Shown here one piece after another: positions 1-11,770 of a DNA stretch of 64,000 nt (positions within the stretch are counted from its first letter, which is position 1; each line of letters opens with the position of its first letter). Source of the stretch: Acheta domesticus (lineage: Eukaryota > Arthropoda > Insecta > Orthoptera > Gryllidae). A model generated the notes under the pieces. The model saw nothing but the letters and a program-made list of their open reading frames with translations, was not told where the DNA came from and did no database searches. The translations under genes and the position numbers were made by a program. The stretch lies in contig JAHLJT010009436.1 of assembly GCA_031308135.1 (NCBI GenBank), positions 163,669,681-163,733,680 on the forward strand, read 5' to 3'.

Positions 1-270
1 TGATGAGTGTTAAAGCACGTCTGTGGTGATTGTTGTGTAAATACGTGTCGCTGGTAGGCATTTTTTTTTATTGAATAATATTATATGTCTTTGGCCAGTT
101 AGGCCCTTGGTGGCAGAAGATGAACAAATTGCATATTAAACATAGAAAATAAGTAGCTATAAACATCGAAAACAAAACTATTTCATGTGATTAAATAAGA
201 TTTGAAAGGAGGTTATAGAGGGTCGAAGAATTTCTTTGGAAATTTTCGTTTTAGTCGTTTATGGTAGGCA
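1..270. other. AT-rich sequence, no feature seen
   Basis: No open frame with recognisable content, no tandem repeat and no tRNA-like box is visible here. It is the 3' flank of the minus-strand SINE that follows. Confidence 0.5.
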
Positions 271-790
271 GTTGATTTGATTGATTGATTGATCGATTGA
301 TTAATTCGGGCCCGTCAACTGCTACGGTCATGAGTCCAGTTAGTGTAGTGAATGTTTATGACTGGAGGTGGCCATGTCCTCCCTGAAGGATGGTGTGATC
401 TGGCGCTAACCTACACATCAGCTTAGGAGGGGGGCATTTGCTCCAGCACAGCACAGTCATAGATGGAGACGTTCTAAGCTCCTGACAGGTCTTGTAGTGA
501 AAGTCTGTGTGTAAGGAAACAGCGTACAACAAGGAAGAGGAAAGAAAGATCCCGCGTTGTCCGTGGTTCGTTAGTTAGGGTACTGTTCCGAGATATGCCT
601 GGCGTTGATCGGAGAAATGACGAAAAGCTACCGATCAGACCAGACGGCCACGAGAATTCTCTCGTAGACAGCGACTGAATTCGACCTAGCCGACAAGCTA
701 GAGTCGAAAATCCTACCACCGTTGGGACTCAAATCCTAGGACCTCCGAGTCCCAATCCCAGCGTAGATAACGGTACAGCTGGCTCTGAGC
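271..790 (-). mobile_element. tRNA-derived SINE, family A, copy 1
   Basis: Read on the minus strand, this begins with a degenerate tRNA-like head: a box-B-like GGATTTGAGTCCC lies near 725-740. A body of about 400 bp follows, ending in an (ATCA)n-type tail seen on the plus strand as TTGATTGATTGATTGATCG at 271-300. The body aligns by eye along most of its length with 62405-62955. Shared blocks include GAAAGATCCCGCG, AATTCGACCTAGC, GATCTGGCGC and AGTGTAGTGAATG. A tRNA-like promoter plus a microsatellite tail is the standard layout of SINEs mobilised by LINEs with tandem-repeat tails. At about 500 bp it is long for a SINE. An 81-codon minus-strand open frame inside it is a by-product. Box A is badly eroded, so this copy is probably old. 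Boundaries are approximate. Confidence 0.65.
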
Positions 791-869
791 GAACGCAGTC
801 GGTGTAAGGCCGTCGATAGGGGAAAGCGACGATGTCGAGGATCGTTGCAAAGCGGTGGTGAGTCGATGG

Positions 870-1140
870 CAGCTCGGCGGCAGAAAACGCGTGAGCGGCG
901 ACGGCGGCGGGGGAGGGGTGGGTGGTGGTGGGGGTTGGCGCGGGGGGGGGCGACGCGACGAGCGCCGCTCGCGGAAAACAAAAGCCGGCGTCGCACCGCG
1001 CCCTCCGCCGCCGCCGCCGCTCGACGCTATGTTAATTATGTTGATTATGCAGTCGCGGAGCTCGACAGCGAGCGCGGGAAAGCCTCCGCTGCCGCGGCCA
1101 CCGGCGGCGCCGCTGCTGGCGTCCCGGCGGGCACCGCGCC
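870..1140. other. CpG-rich island
   Basis: Dense CG dinucleotides and CGGCGG / CCGCCG runs in an otherwise AT-rich flank. Open frames run through it in several phases, but none shows a conserved domain. It could be an unmethylated promoter-type island or simply the GC-rich start of the CCACG array that follows. Confidence 0.5.
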
Positions 1141-1144
1141 GCGC

Positions 1145-2215
1145 CACGTCACGCAGCGCTACACCGCACCACCGCACCACGCACCGTACCACGCCACATT
1201 ACGCTCCTGCCCACCATGCCGACCGCCACGACTCGCCGCGCCACGCCGTGCCACGCCACGCCATGCCACGCCATGCCACGCCACGCCACGCCACGCCTTG
1301 CCACGCCTTGCCACGCCATGCCACGCCACGCCATGCCACGCCACGCCACACCACACCATGTCACGCCAAGCCGCACATCGCCACACCACGCGAGGCCAAG
1401 CCACGCCCCGCCCCGCCTCTGTACGCCGCGCAACGCCACGCCACGCCACCCCACACAAGTCTCGTCACTCCACGCCACATCACGCCACGCCACGCTACGC
1501 TACATCCACGCCACGCCACACCACGCCTCGCCACACCACGCCTCGCCACTTTCTTCAATTCCATGCATTTCCACGTGTCATCTTGCGCTGTACAATTCCA
1601 TTGATACCATGGAGTGCTTCCTTCTACAATTTCATGTACTCCCACGCCAGGTCACATCGCGTTCTGCAACATCTGTTTTTCCCACGCCATGCTACGCCAC
1701 GTTCCAAAACTTCACGTTTTTTCTGTCACTATACGCCGCGTCACATTCTACGCCATGCATTCGTGTATCATATCATGCGCAACCACATCGGGTCTCGCCA
1801 CGTTACACCACGCCTGCCTGCAATGAACCACGTAACGTCTCGCTACGCCATTCCACGCACATAGATATCACGCCACCGTACTCCACATTAAGCTACAACA
1901 CTACAATGACACCGTCCAAAGTCAGTAAATGCGCGTATCACTGCGACAATTCGCATCACGCCAGGTCATGCCACGCTATACACATTCTCGCTTTCCTGCG
2001 TTCTAAAATACTACTCAACTCACGCTTCTCTATACGATGCTATTGCAGGTCACGTCACATCGCGACATGCTACGCTATGACATGTCGAACCCCTCTACGG
2101 TAGATTACTTCGCCATTGCACGAATTTTACGCCACGCCGGGACTTGTCAAGAGCTAACACGGCAGGTTAGGCTTTGTCACGCCATGCTTGTACACGCCAC
2201 ACCACACCACACCAT
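1145..2215 (+). repeat. Degenerate (CCACG)n pentanucleotide array
   Basis: From about 1145 to 1560 the sequence is mostly CCACG, with CCATG, CCTTG and CCACA variants. From 1560 to about 2215 isolated CACGCCA words persist in increasingly diverged, more AT-rich sequence. The order therefore runs from pure to eroded. Long open frames on both strands (His/Pro/Thr-rich on plus, Trp/Gly/Val-rich on minus) arise from the repeat and are not genes. Confidence 0.85.
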
Positions 2216-3519
2216 AATATCTAACCGCACCATAATATCAAACAACCACAGGCCTCCTTAAATCACTGTGGTTCACAACTGAGTACTACGAACCAATAAG
2301 AAATTTCTTTACTACATTCCAAACCTGAAGCAACCTCACCTTGTCGAGAGCTCCACTCTTTTCATAAATATATCACATTTTACCACTGAGACTTCTTAGT
2401 AGAAGACATCGCCATGACATAATTTATTATTCCTCACCAAAAATGTAATGTAAGAAAAGAAAATTCTGTATCTTTAATTTAATGATTTCCTTTTGTCTAC
2501 TTGGGCATTTTTCTGGTCAGAGAATTGCACATATATTATCTCTAAGTCCCTCTAAAATAAACCTATTGTTCTAATTGTGTCAGACAAGAATGATCAAAGT
2601 TTGTAATATAACGTTGAAATTTCTTTGCGTGAATAAATTCTGACAAAAGTTTTGTCTTCATGCAATTATCGTAGTTTTTAAATTCACAATAGAGGTACAA
2701 ATTAGCGAACGCGGCAATCTCCGACTATAAATGCAAGTCGAAACGAGTAGTGGGGAAATTATGTTGATTCACTGGGCACGAAGTGGAAGGGGAGGCACTG
2801 CGCAATTATAAAGGTAATGTAAACACGAAATTCTTTCTTTTCATCTGGTTCCGCGCAGAGCGTTATCATTGCAACGTGATATGTACTCAAACAGTAGCAA
2901 CTACGGATTTATATTCCTCGTTAATGCTTTATACCTCTGCGTTTGCGCATGTAATTTGAATCCCATTTCATTTCAACTGCTTTCAAGTTATTTTAGAGAA
3001 ATGCCAGAATGTACATTTTTGCGTGAATAGAAGTAAACGCAGAATTACATGAAATTTCATTCATGTAAAAAGCGTCCGGCTGACATTTCGCTGATTTATA
3101 CAGGAAACTAGATATCCTTTTTTCCGTTTCTGAAAAATAGTCGGAAAGGGGTGGAGAGGGGCACTTCGTTTCGTTCTACAAGATGAAAAACTGCGTTAAA
3201 TACGAGTCCTGCGTAACGCATAGGAATGTATCCAGCTCCCAAAAGAAGTCACTTTTAAATATCTTCGCATTACACCTCTGCAATAAAGAGCTGAGGCATA
3301 ACTCATCTTTTCAAAGCGCGGCTTCAACAATAAGTTGGACTTCTATCTACCTTGTCACTCCGAGGCACAGTGCCCCATTGCTGCAGGTATGAAGGTGGAA
3401 GAGACGAAGACACCGACTGGAAAATGTACTGACCATTTTGGTCACAACCATGGCTAGAAAACCGACAGAAGAAGAAAAGGAATCTGTAAGACTTAACAAG
3501 AACGAAATTGGCTTACTTT
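2216..3519. other. AT-rich sequence without recognisable gene
   Basis: Only short open frames with no recognisable content are present. No clear repeat family or tRNA-like box was seen. Confidence 0.4.
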
Positions 3520-4300
3520 CATTTCATACGTTCTTGGTTTGGCATAATTTGTGCTCGCAATTGCTGGTCATCTTTAATTCTTTTCCACCCGTCACCTCGT
3601 TCGTCGTACCTCCCCTTCTCGCTTCTCACAATGCAGTTATCATCCGTCCGCCCGCTCCGTCCCATCTGACTTCTCTCAATCTCTACGTGGTTGTTCATGC
3701 TCCCTCCCAAAACATTCTAAACCGCTATCTCCTGACTTTATACTCTACCTAACCTCTTCTGGTCTCTCGCCTCACCATACCCTCTTCCTCTCCGCCTCTC
3801 TCCTCAACATTCCCTTTTTTCCCTGTGCTTCTCTTCTCGCTTTTCTTGTCGCTTCTCTCTCCCTTGTCACTTCTCTCGCTCGCTCTATCTACCTATCTCA
3901 CTTGTCACCTCTGTCTCTCTCTCTATCACACACACACTTCTCACTTCTCTCTCCCTCTCTCTCTCTCTCTCACTTGTCGCTTATCTCTTTCTCATGTGTC
4001 GTTTCTCTCTCTTTCTCACTTGTCGCTTATCTCTTTCTCACTTGTCGCTTGTCTCTTTCTTGCTGGTCGTGGCTTTCTCTTTCTCTCTCTCATTCGTCGC
4101 TCCTCTCGCACTCTCATTCATTCTCCCTCTCTTGTCACCCGTACGCTCTCTCACCTCCCCGACCTCCTCCGTCCTTCCGTTCGCCGCGCTCCTCGCCCCC
4201 CTCCTCGCCCCTCCCCTCCCCTCGCCCCCCCCCACCTCCTTCCCCCCCTGCTGCCCAACCTCGAAGAGCCGCCGGTGGCACAATACATCGCGCAGTTCAC
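3520..4300 (+). repeat. Polypyrimidine (CT-rich) tract
   Basis: The plus strand becomes almost pure C/T. It has CTCTCTCT runs near 3915-3975 and TCTTTCTC / ACTTGTCGCT words at 4000-4100. At 4140-4260 it turns CCCTCCCC-rich before meeting a short CpG-rich patch around 4260-4400. Ser/Leu/Pro-rich open frames are composition artefacts. Confidence 0.75.
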
Positions 4301-6620
4301 GGCCGCCAGGAAGCGCCACTGACTCTTAAGAGCTTCCGGTGACGTACTTCCGGGCAACCCAGGCGGCTCGGCGGCCTCTCATGCTTGTTGATGCGTTTGT
4401 TTTTCTCTTTCTCTCTGGGTCTCCCTTTTCGCCCCTTTTTTGTATTTTTAGCGGTAGCGAACAGAGGTGGTGTTCTCGAAACATGAATAAAGGCACTCAA
4501 TCGCAGGGCATCGCCTGTGACCCAACCTGCTTGAAATGATTCATTATTGAAGAAGTTTTAATGCACTCCTTTTTTTCTTGCCTCTTCCCTCCATTTCTAA
4601 GTGGTTTCCTTCCACCTTCATTTTGAAGGACAACAGAAAGTTAAAAGTTCCGTGTTGTGCCTGGTGATGCTACCCCAGTTTTCTGTGATTCCAAATTTAA
4701 AATGCAAATTTCCTTTTTGTAGATTAATGAGAAATATCGTCGGGAATGGAAAGAAGTTAAACTTCTGCGGGAGCCCAGTTCTTTTGTCTCTGAGATTTAA
4801 GAGCGGTGTGTATTCCACAAATGAAGTACCGAATGAAACATTACACAATGCCACCGTCAACAAACGCTAGAAAATTATTATTAATCATGCTCCAACATAA
4901 CTTGCAACTCGTGATCTCAAAACGAAACAGACGTTGCGTTTTATAACCAATTTTCTCCCTTTTACAATACAAGGATTCTAGTGGTAGCTTCCCCCTTTCT
5001 TCTGTTGAAAAAAAAACGAATGAAAAGAGAACGTCCCTTCTGCTGGTCTCAGTTCTCTGTTCATCTTTTACAAAAAAATTCAATTAATTTAAAATTGGAC
5101 TACATGCCAATTAAAAGACTAAATTAAATCATAATTCTTGCGCCAGCAGGTAGCGTTAACGAAGAGGCATTGAGTGGCTCCACTGCAGTTCCGGCGGCGA
5201 ATAGGCGCTCGTGTGAATGTTGCCTGCAATGCTGATTGAAAACCCTTGTGTCAGGGAGGCGATGAACTGGTTCATACTGTAGCTGAGTTGTAAATAACCG
5301 ACGTTAGACTGCGCACTAGTTCTTGTTACTATAATTTGCTTCCAGGAACTGGCATTTTTCCTTGTATGTTAGTGGAATACGGTGTTAGTGGACTGTCATA
5401 TAATTTGCTTAACGTACTTTTAGTTCGCCTGAAATATTACACAGTAGGTTTAGGCTCACTCATTAACATATTTCATTTCACTCAGAATACCTCATTAAAT
5501 GGCTTGTGGAATTTCTTGTTTCGAAATTAAAATCTCTTGTTTCTCATTCAAAACTATGTTATTCACGTATTGTTTATAAAACAGCAACTTCTTTTGGTAT
5601 TCCTTGTAATATGTAAAGAATTGTTGATGTAAATATACACTATGCTGTTGTAGTACGTATGAAGACTATTTGTGTTAACAATTTTTATGTATAACAGTGT
5701 TATACCAGAGTATTTGTTGTTCTTGAGCAGTTTGCATGCTTCTTTTTCGAAAAGCCTGAGCACTTTTGATGCTGCAGACCACTCGTCATTTTATATTTCC
5801 CTTGACTTGAAATTAATTATTAAAGCATTTTTTATTATTTTGGACAAATAATAGAAATTAGATTTGGGCAAATAATAGACAATAGAAATAATTTCAAATA
5901 GAGCCAACAATGCTCCTTTCAGACGCGATTCAAAGGGGCGTCTTACGATTCGCCAATAAAATGTTTTATTAATTTTGAGTTCTTCATCAATTTATCGGAT
6001 TTGATTCTTTCTCTTTACGCGCCTTTACATAATTATTTCCAATTAAAATGCATTTCTATTTCATTATTTCCTTAGTTCTTTTTTTAGAATTTCATTAGGC
6101 TACCTTAATTCACTATTTGAATGTATTAATAATTTAAGAACATCTATATTTTTAATATAATGAACAATTAGTTTTGATGAAATAACTTGAATTTGTTGAT
6201 TCACTATGGCTTAAAATTTATAATACTCCCTGAATCATTGTCCCATGATCCATTATTGACATTTAGAATTATGAACAATATTTGCATTGGAATTTATGGA
6301 TAAATTGCGGTCATGTAACTCAACATGTTGGTTGCCAGTATGTATTATAAGTAATTCAACACTTCCAGGACTCTGACGTCAGTTTCAGAAACTGTAAAGG
6401 TTATGAGAGTAAAGATTGTCAGGGTACCAAACGCAATAATCTACTTATCAACGTTGAAATTCTGATCATCTAAATTATCTGGGAATGTCCGTAGAACCTA
6501 GTGATGGCCTCGAAAACTCGCGAATGACAGTGTTGAGAGTGAGCCGACCAAAAAGATGTGAATGTGGGTAGGAGAATACAGGATGAGGGTGAAGAAAGGA
6601 TAGAGAAAAAGAGGAATTAA
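4301..6620. other. CpG patch then AT-rich sequence, no gene seen
   Basis: A small GC-rich patch (to about 4420) with CCGG and GCCGCC words passes into AT-rich DNA. A modestly GC-rich segment at 5140-5260 is isolated. Open frames here are short and lack recognisable features. Confidence 0.4.
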
Positions 6621-6623
6621 TCT

Positions 6624-6697
6624 ATTGGCAGTTACTCATTATCATCTTAGTTTGAAAAATATTGATAGTTGCTCATTATCATCTTATTTTGAAAGTT
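6624..6697 (+). repeat. Tandem duplication, 37-bp unit x2
   Basis: Two adjacent units (6624-6660 and 6661-6697) share CTCATTATCATCTTA followed by TTTGAAA, with a few substitutions. Confidence 0.75.
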
Positions 6698-6750
6698 AGG
6701 CCGTTCTTTCTAATATGATTTTACTCAATCATTGAGTTCATAAGGGGTTT

Positions 6751-6813
6751 TCCTTTGTATTAAAACTCGGGGATAAAATCCTCCTTTTGTATTAAAACTC
6801 TGGGATAAAATCC
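6751..6813 (+). repeat. Tandem duplication, 31/32-bp unit x2
   Basis: Units at 6751-6781 and 6782-6813 share TTGTATTAAAACTC and GGGATAAAATCC with about one substitution and one indel. This is a recent, nearly identical duplication. Confidence 0.8.
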
Positions 6814-7229
6814 TGGGAAATTCTCTTTATTCATGGTCAAATATGCTAACTTCATCAAAATTGAAAGTGGCATTTTCTGTTTTTTGTAAGCGAGTTCCGC
6901 CTATGTTTTATTCGAAAATGTTCTTGTACATATCTATACGACGGTTTACTTTGTTTTTGCCTGTTCGGTAACATTTGATGAGTACTTTAAGCATTCTAAG
7001 AATTTTAAATTTAATTAATGATGAATGGAAAATTCTTATATCACAAGCATTGTAACAATTTAAATTTAGTCGATTTAAGTTCTGGATTTATTTAATTACA
7101 AACAATTTTTGAAGAACCAACAATTGGACACTCTCATGAAATCGCAGACTCCAAAACCAATCATCGGATCCCGAGCACTTGAAACGCGTATACGTGTTCT
7201 CGGAGGAAAAAATAACTGGAAATGGAACG

Positions 7230-7470
7230 TTTTCCTCACCGCCATCCTTCCCGAACGTTTTCCCCGCCGCTACGTGCAAAGTAAACCCGACACCGCGCGT
7301 TGCGGAGCGCGCAGAGAGGGAGGGAAGATGGAGAGCGAGCGGCAGTCGGACGCGGACGCGGCCACTTTTCAATAAGCGCGCCATTACAGGTGTCGGCGAC
7401 GGGACGGCGCGGGCCCCGGCGGTGTGAGAGGACGCGCCACGATTTCGCCCGCAATCGGATTTCCATGCGG
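7230..7470. other. CpG-rich island
   Basis: CG-dense non-repetitive sequence with GCGCG and CGGCGACGGGACGGCG words. It lies immediately before a large C-rich array. Several overlapping open frames cross it but none has recognisable protein features. Confidence 0.5.
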
Positions 7471-7539
7471 CGCGTAACAAAGCAACGGCCTCTCCAAAAA
7501 GTGGGCGCAGTCTGCTTTGCATCCGCCTTCGCTCGGTTG

Positions 7540-8160
7540 CCCCGCCCCCCCCACTACACCACGACCCACCCCACCACGCCCCACCACTCCCCACCACGTC
7601 TCACTTCGTCTCGTCCCGCCCCGCTCCGCCCCATCCGGCTTTGTTCTGCTTCGCTTCACTCCACTCTTCCCCGCCCCGCCCCGCCCCGCCCCGCGTCACT
7701 CTGCCCCGCTCCCAACCGCTCCACTCCGCCCCGCCCCGGCACGCCATGCTCTTCCCCGCCCCGCCCCGCCCCACCACGCCTCTCTTCGCCTCCCCCGCCC
7801 CCGCCCCCTCCTGCTTTGTCCCGCTTCGCTCCGCTCCGCTCCTCCCCGCCCCGCCCCGCCCCGCGTCACTCTGCCCCGCTCCGCTCCGCCCCGGCACGCC
7901 ACGCTCTTCCCCGCCCCGCCCCACCACGCCTCTCTTCGCCTCCCCCGCCCCGCCCCCTCCTGCTTTGTCCCGCTTCGCTTCGCTCCGCCCCGCCCCGCCC
8001 ATCCCCGCCCCGCCCCCGCGTCACTCTGCCTCGCTCCCATCCGCTCCGCCCCACCCCGGCACTCCATGCTCTTCTCCCCCGCCTAGCTACCCCATGCTCT
8101 TCCCCGCTCTGCCCCGCTCCGTCCCGCCCCGCCCTGCTCCGCCCATCCCCGCCCCCGCTT
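7540..8160 (+). repeat. (CCCCG)n array with a ~155-170 bp higher-order unit
   Basis: The base unit is CCCCG with many CTCCG / CTTCG variants. A higher-order unit is marked by CGCGTCACTCTGCC at about 7692, 7862 and 8017. Each marker is followed by GGCACGCC (or GGCACTCC), and the first two by CACGCCTCTCTTCGCCTCC and CTCCTGCTTTGTCCCGC. The spacing is 170 then 155 bp, with a diverged partial unit before 7692. The minus strand is a series of G-runs. Pro/Arg/Ser-rich open frames here are repeat artefacts. Confidence 0.85.
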
Positions 8161-9120
8161 CTCGTAGCGCTCGAGCGCCAGCGGTGGCGGACGCTCCCTC
8201 TCGTCCTCACTGCCCAGCAGCCGACTGCGCGCGCCTGTCCTCCCTCACTGTCACCCCCCCAGCGCCCCACCTCGCCTCACGTCCTATCCTGGACCTCCCC
8301 TAAGCCCTCTTCCTTCTCTTTCCTTCCTTTCATTTACATTCCTATCTCCCCTATTCGCTACGATCTTATCCATCCCTACCACTCTCTACTCCGTTCCGCT
8401 TCGATCTATCTCGCCTTACCTCACCTCGCTTAACTCGCCTTACTTCTCTATACCTCGAACCATCTCGCCTTGTGTTGTCCTACCTCACCCTGTCTGACCC
8501 CTACCTCACGTCGATTCACTCTACCTCTCCGTGCCTCCCTGTGCCCCTCGCTATTAACCTCTACACCGGTGTGCCACGCCTCAGCTCGTTGAATTTCACT
8601 CTTCTACCCACATTCTACTATCTTTCTTTGTACCATACTGACGTCACGGCGTTTAATTCTGCTACTCAATGCTCGTTAGTCCATGTTCTCTCGCTGACCC
8701 TTTCTCTACCACTCATCGTATTTCCCTTCTTGCATTCCATCCTTTAGGTATCCAAACAGCAGTTAAATTACATTCTCTCCTTTTCTTTCATGCTTTCGTG
8801 GTATTTTTATCAGGCGATATTTATATTATATCCTTTTCGCCTGTATTTCCACACGTTCTTTTTACTTTCCTCTTACTTTTTTCTCTCGTGTATATTTTCA
8901 CCATTCTCTGCTCCGAAGTTTTCCTTTCATAAATTTATTTTTTTTATCCAGTTTGTTTTTCCCCATGAGTTTCCCTTCTTTATTTTTGTCTCGCTGCACC
9001 AACTCTTCTGTTTCCATGCTGGTTCCCCACGTACTCATGTCCAACTGGGTCCCGTCCTCGCCTGCCGTCTCTCGTCCGGCTGTCGGTCGGCGCGCAACTC
9101 CCTCGGCGCTGATTAGATTC
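8161..9120 (+). repeat. Decayed pyrimidine-rich continuation of the CCCCG array
   Basis: Words such as CTCGCCTTACCTCACCTCGC near 8410-8480 keep a five-base rhythm. Further right the sequence is only pyrimidine-rich and finally T-rich. It reads as an eroded extension of the array to its left. Confidence 0.5.
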
Positions 9121-10650
9121 CGCTTGCGGAAAGGAATTCATGAATGCGGCGGACTAACAACTGTGGGCTTGAGGCTCGCTCGGATGTTTAATAACGGGAT
9201 TTCTGCGAATGAGCAACTTTCTCGGTGTCTCTGCTATGTAAATATGTTTGGAAGACAAAATAAATGCAGTGAATAGATTTTTGTGGTTGTGTAAGTGTAC
9301 TTTAATTCACATCTTTCGTTATTCTTCCATTATGTACTACAAAACGATGCGTAATTTATAAATACGTAAATCTGCTTCACGGAATGTGTGTTTAGAATGT
9401 CATCAAATGATGGGAAGCAAATGATTTATTTAAAATGCTGTCATTGAACTAACTATATTTTCCCTGTATGCGCCCTTATGCAACACTTCTTGCACTAAAA
9501 TATTCTACTGTCACTTATTAGCCTTTTCTTGTCTAATTTATTTCTTATTGCAAGCTTAGTGAACTGAGATGTCACACAATATTTCATCATTTTCTTTTCC
9601 TTTGTTATTTCCCATTAATGTTATATTTGACTCAGTATGACGACTTCAAAGGGTGTGTATGCGAGAGACATAGAGGAAGGAATAGATAGGAAGATAAATA
9701 GAGGTAGAAGTAGAGGAAGAGGGAGGGGAAAAGAGAGGGAGAGGAAAAGAGAGAGAGTGCGGCAGCGAGAGAGAGACAGACAGACAGACAGAAGTTACAT
9801 TCAAGTTTGTTATAACAATTGTATCTAGATCTACTTTTTTTCCCATTTCCATTACAATTCTAAAGTTGTATTCATTTTCAATTTTGTCTTGATATTCGTT
9901 GAAAAACATACGTATTATTACAGAGGCATGATAATAAGGAACCGTGATCATGTTTTCTTTAAAATGGTACTCTTTGTTTTATAAACGTATGTGCAATGTT
10001 CAGTAAGCTGTTTTAAATACACCCTTGGCTCTTTAACTTCATTCTTTGATGTTTATTTTTCTCCTCTCCGTCAGTTTTTCTTGTAGTTTCCTTGACTTTT
10101 TATAACTGCGTTTGCATTTACAGTCAACTGCAAGCAGAGTCGGGCCGTAAAACTACTTTCTTTCACGTAGGATAACGTAGACAAAGAACATTCTCGGTTA
10201 TGGCGCCTCTGTTGTAAGCGTCTGTAATAAAAGGCCAACGAAAACAACAGCTGAAGTTAAAGATAATGGTACCATCGCTTAGGTTATCTTCATGCAAGTC
10301 CAGAGAACTTAACAGATGTATCTGAAACTTTGTTTTGTACATTCTACCCTGCATAAACTGCAAGTAAGTTTCTGATCATATATTTCAAAATATATTTTCA
10401 ACTAAGTTTCTGAAATACTAAATACGACAAAAATAGTACATTAGCGAGTGTCCACATTACCACCATTTTTCTAATCAGATGAAATATTTAAAACATTTCA
10501 GTATTCACAAAATTGTGATTTATTGTAGGCTGATTTATTTGGGAGTGATAGCTTGGGAGAAATTGGACCCAAGGCTTGATTATTTCATGTGTAGTTTTGT
10601 TTGAAAATATTGTACACTCTTAGGATTTTCTTCGTTTGTACGTTTGTTAT
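9121..10650. other. AT-rich sequence with a short purine tract
   Basis: Contains a GA-rich stretch at about 9700-9795 ending in CAGACAGACAGACAG. Otherwise nothing beyond short uninformative open frames was seen. Confidence 0.5.
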
Positions 10651-11770
10651 CTTTTTATTTATTTATTCAATAGGTTTACAATGTATTAGCATACATTTTC
10701 CTATAACCATTATACATATTTTCTATTTTCTATTGTTACATTATTTTTATTAATTCTTTCCATTTTATTTTATTTTTACAATCTTCTATGTTTAATTTTT
10801 TGTTCTTCATATTTTTCAATATTCCGTGTAACCATGTTGTTTTTGGTCTACCTCTTTTTCTTCTACCAATAGGACTCCAATTTAATAATTTTAGTGGAAA
10901 CCGTGTTTCTTCCATTCTTTGGACATGACCATACCATTGAAGCTGTTTCATTTGTATAAAATCTAATATTGTGTAATGAATTTTCATGGATTCTCTTATT
11001 GTAGCATTCTTGATTAAATCTAATTTAGAAATTCTTGCCGATCTTCTCCAAAAGTCCATCTCAGTTGCCAGTAATTTTGAATTTGTTTTAGATTTTAAAT
11101 GCCAAGTTTCCGCTCCATATGTTATAACACTTCTTATTATACTATTATTAATATGCTTTTCGTAACTGTAGTAATATTTCTGTCCAATAAAATTCCATTC
11201 AGCATATTAATTACAGTACGTCCTTTCATTATTCTTTTCATGATTTCATGATTTTGGATTCCGTCTGAGTGAATTGTAATTCCTAAGTATTTTACTTCAT
11301 CACAATATTGAGTTATACCTTATCCTTCACCTAAAATTAAATTCCTTGATGTATCTCCTAATGACATATATTTCGTTTTGTTTAAGTTAAGTTGTAATCC
11401 CCATTTTTCATATTCTTCAATTAACTTTCGTGTTGTATATTCTAGATCTTCATAATCCTGTATAAGTAACATTTGATCGTCAGCATATAATAATGTGTAC
11501 AGCATATAATTGTCTATATCGATTCTCATTTTTGAACATTTTCTACTCCATTGATGAATAGCTTTCTGAATATATATTTTAAAGAGAGTTGGTGAAAGAC
11601 AGCATACTTGTCGCAATCCTTTATTTGAATGAAAACCTTTTGACAAGTAATTGTTTATTCTGATATGAACTTTACCTTTTTATATATGAACATGCAACTC
11701 TGTACAGAATTGCAATTCCTGGAAGTTCTTCTGGTTTAAATCTGTTATTGAACTGATGGAAACTACTATA
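10651..11770 (-). mobile_element. RTE-like non-LTR retrotransposon, 5'-truncated
   Basis: The minus strand carries the C-terminal half of a reverse transcriptase followed by a short 3' region. It ends at about 10651-10675 in AATAAATAAATAAAAAG, a short tandem-repeat tail typical of RTE-type LINEs. No endonuclease domain or 5' end is visible, so this is a 5'-truncated dead copy. The RT has in-frame stops and frameshifts. The closest family I recall is the RTE-like LINE group abundant in cockroach and termite genomes. The clade assignment is by motif resemblance only. Confidence 0.8.
10736..11650 (-). pseudogene. Reverse transcriptase fragment (RTE-like), broken
   Basis: Reading from 11650 downward, the upstream part has KGLRQVCCLSPTLFKIYIQ (RT motif B region, normally GLRQGCxLSPxLF). 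About 40 residues later comes LLYADDQMLL, the catalytic YADD box. After it come EYEKWGLQLNLNKTKYM, and beyond a stop codon near 11320, EVKYLGITI. The last open piece (10736-11059) contains QLQWYGHVQRMEETRFP and GRRKRGRPKTTWL, the conserved C-terminal tail of this LINE group. At least one stop and one frameshift (about 11150) separate the pieces, so no functional enzyme can be made. In life it would copy LINE RNA at a nicked target; here it is a relic. Confidence 0.85.

Noticed and set aside
845..1864. Long plus-strand open frames, up to 339 codons, rich in His/Pro/Thr/Arg
   Set aside because: They follow the CCACG repeat and exist on both strands at once; no domain or biased codon use beyond the repeat.
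7300..8433. 377-codon plus-strand open frame
   Set aside because: Runs through the CCCCG array and its higher-order units; Pro/Ser/Arg content is set by the repeat.
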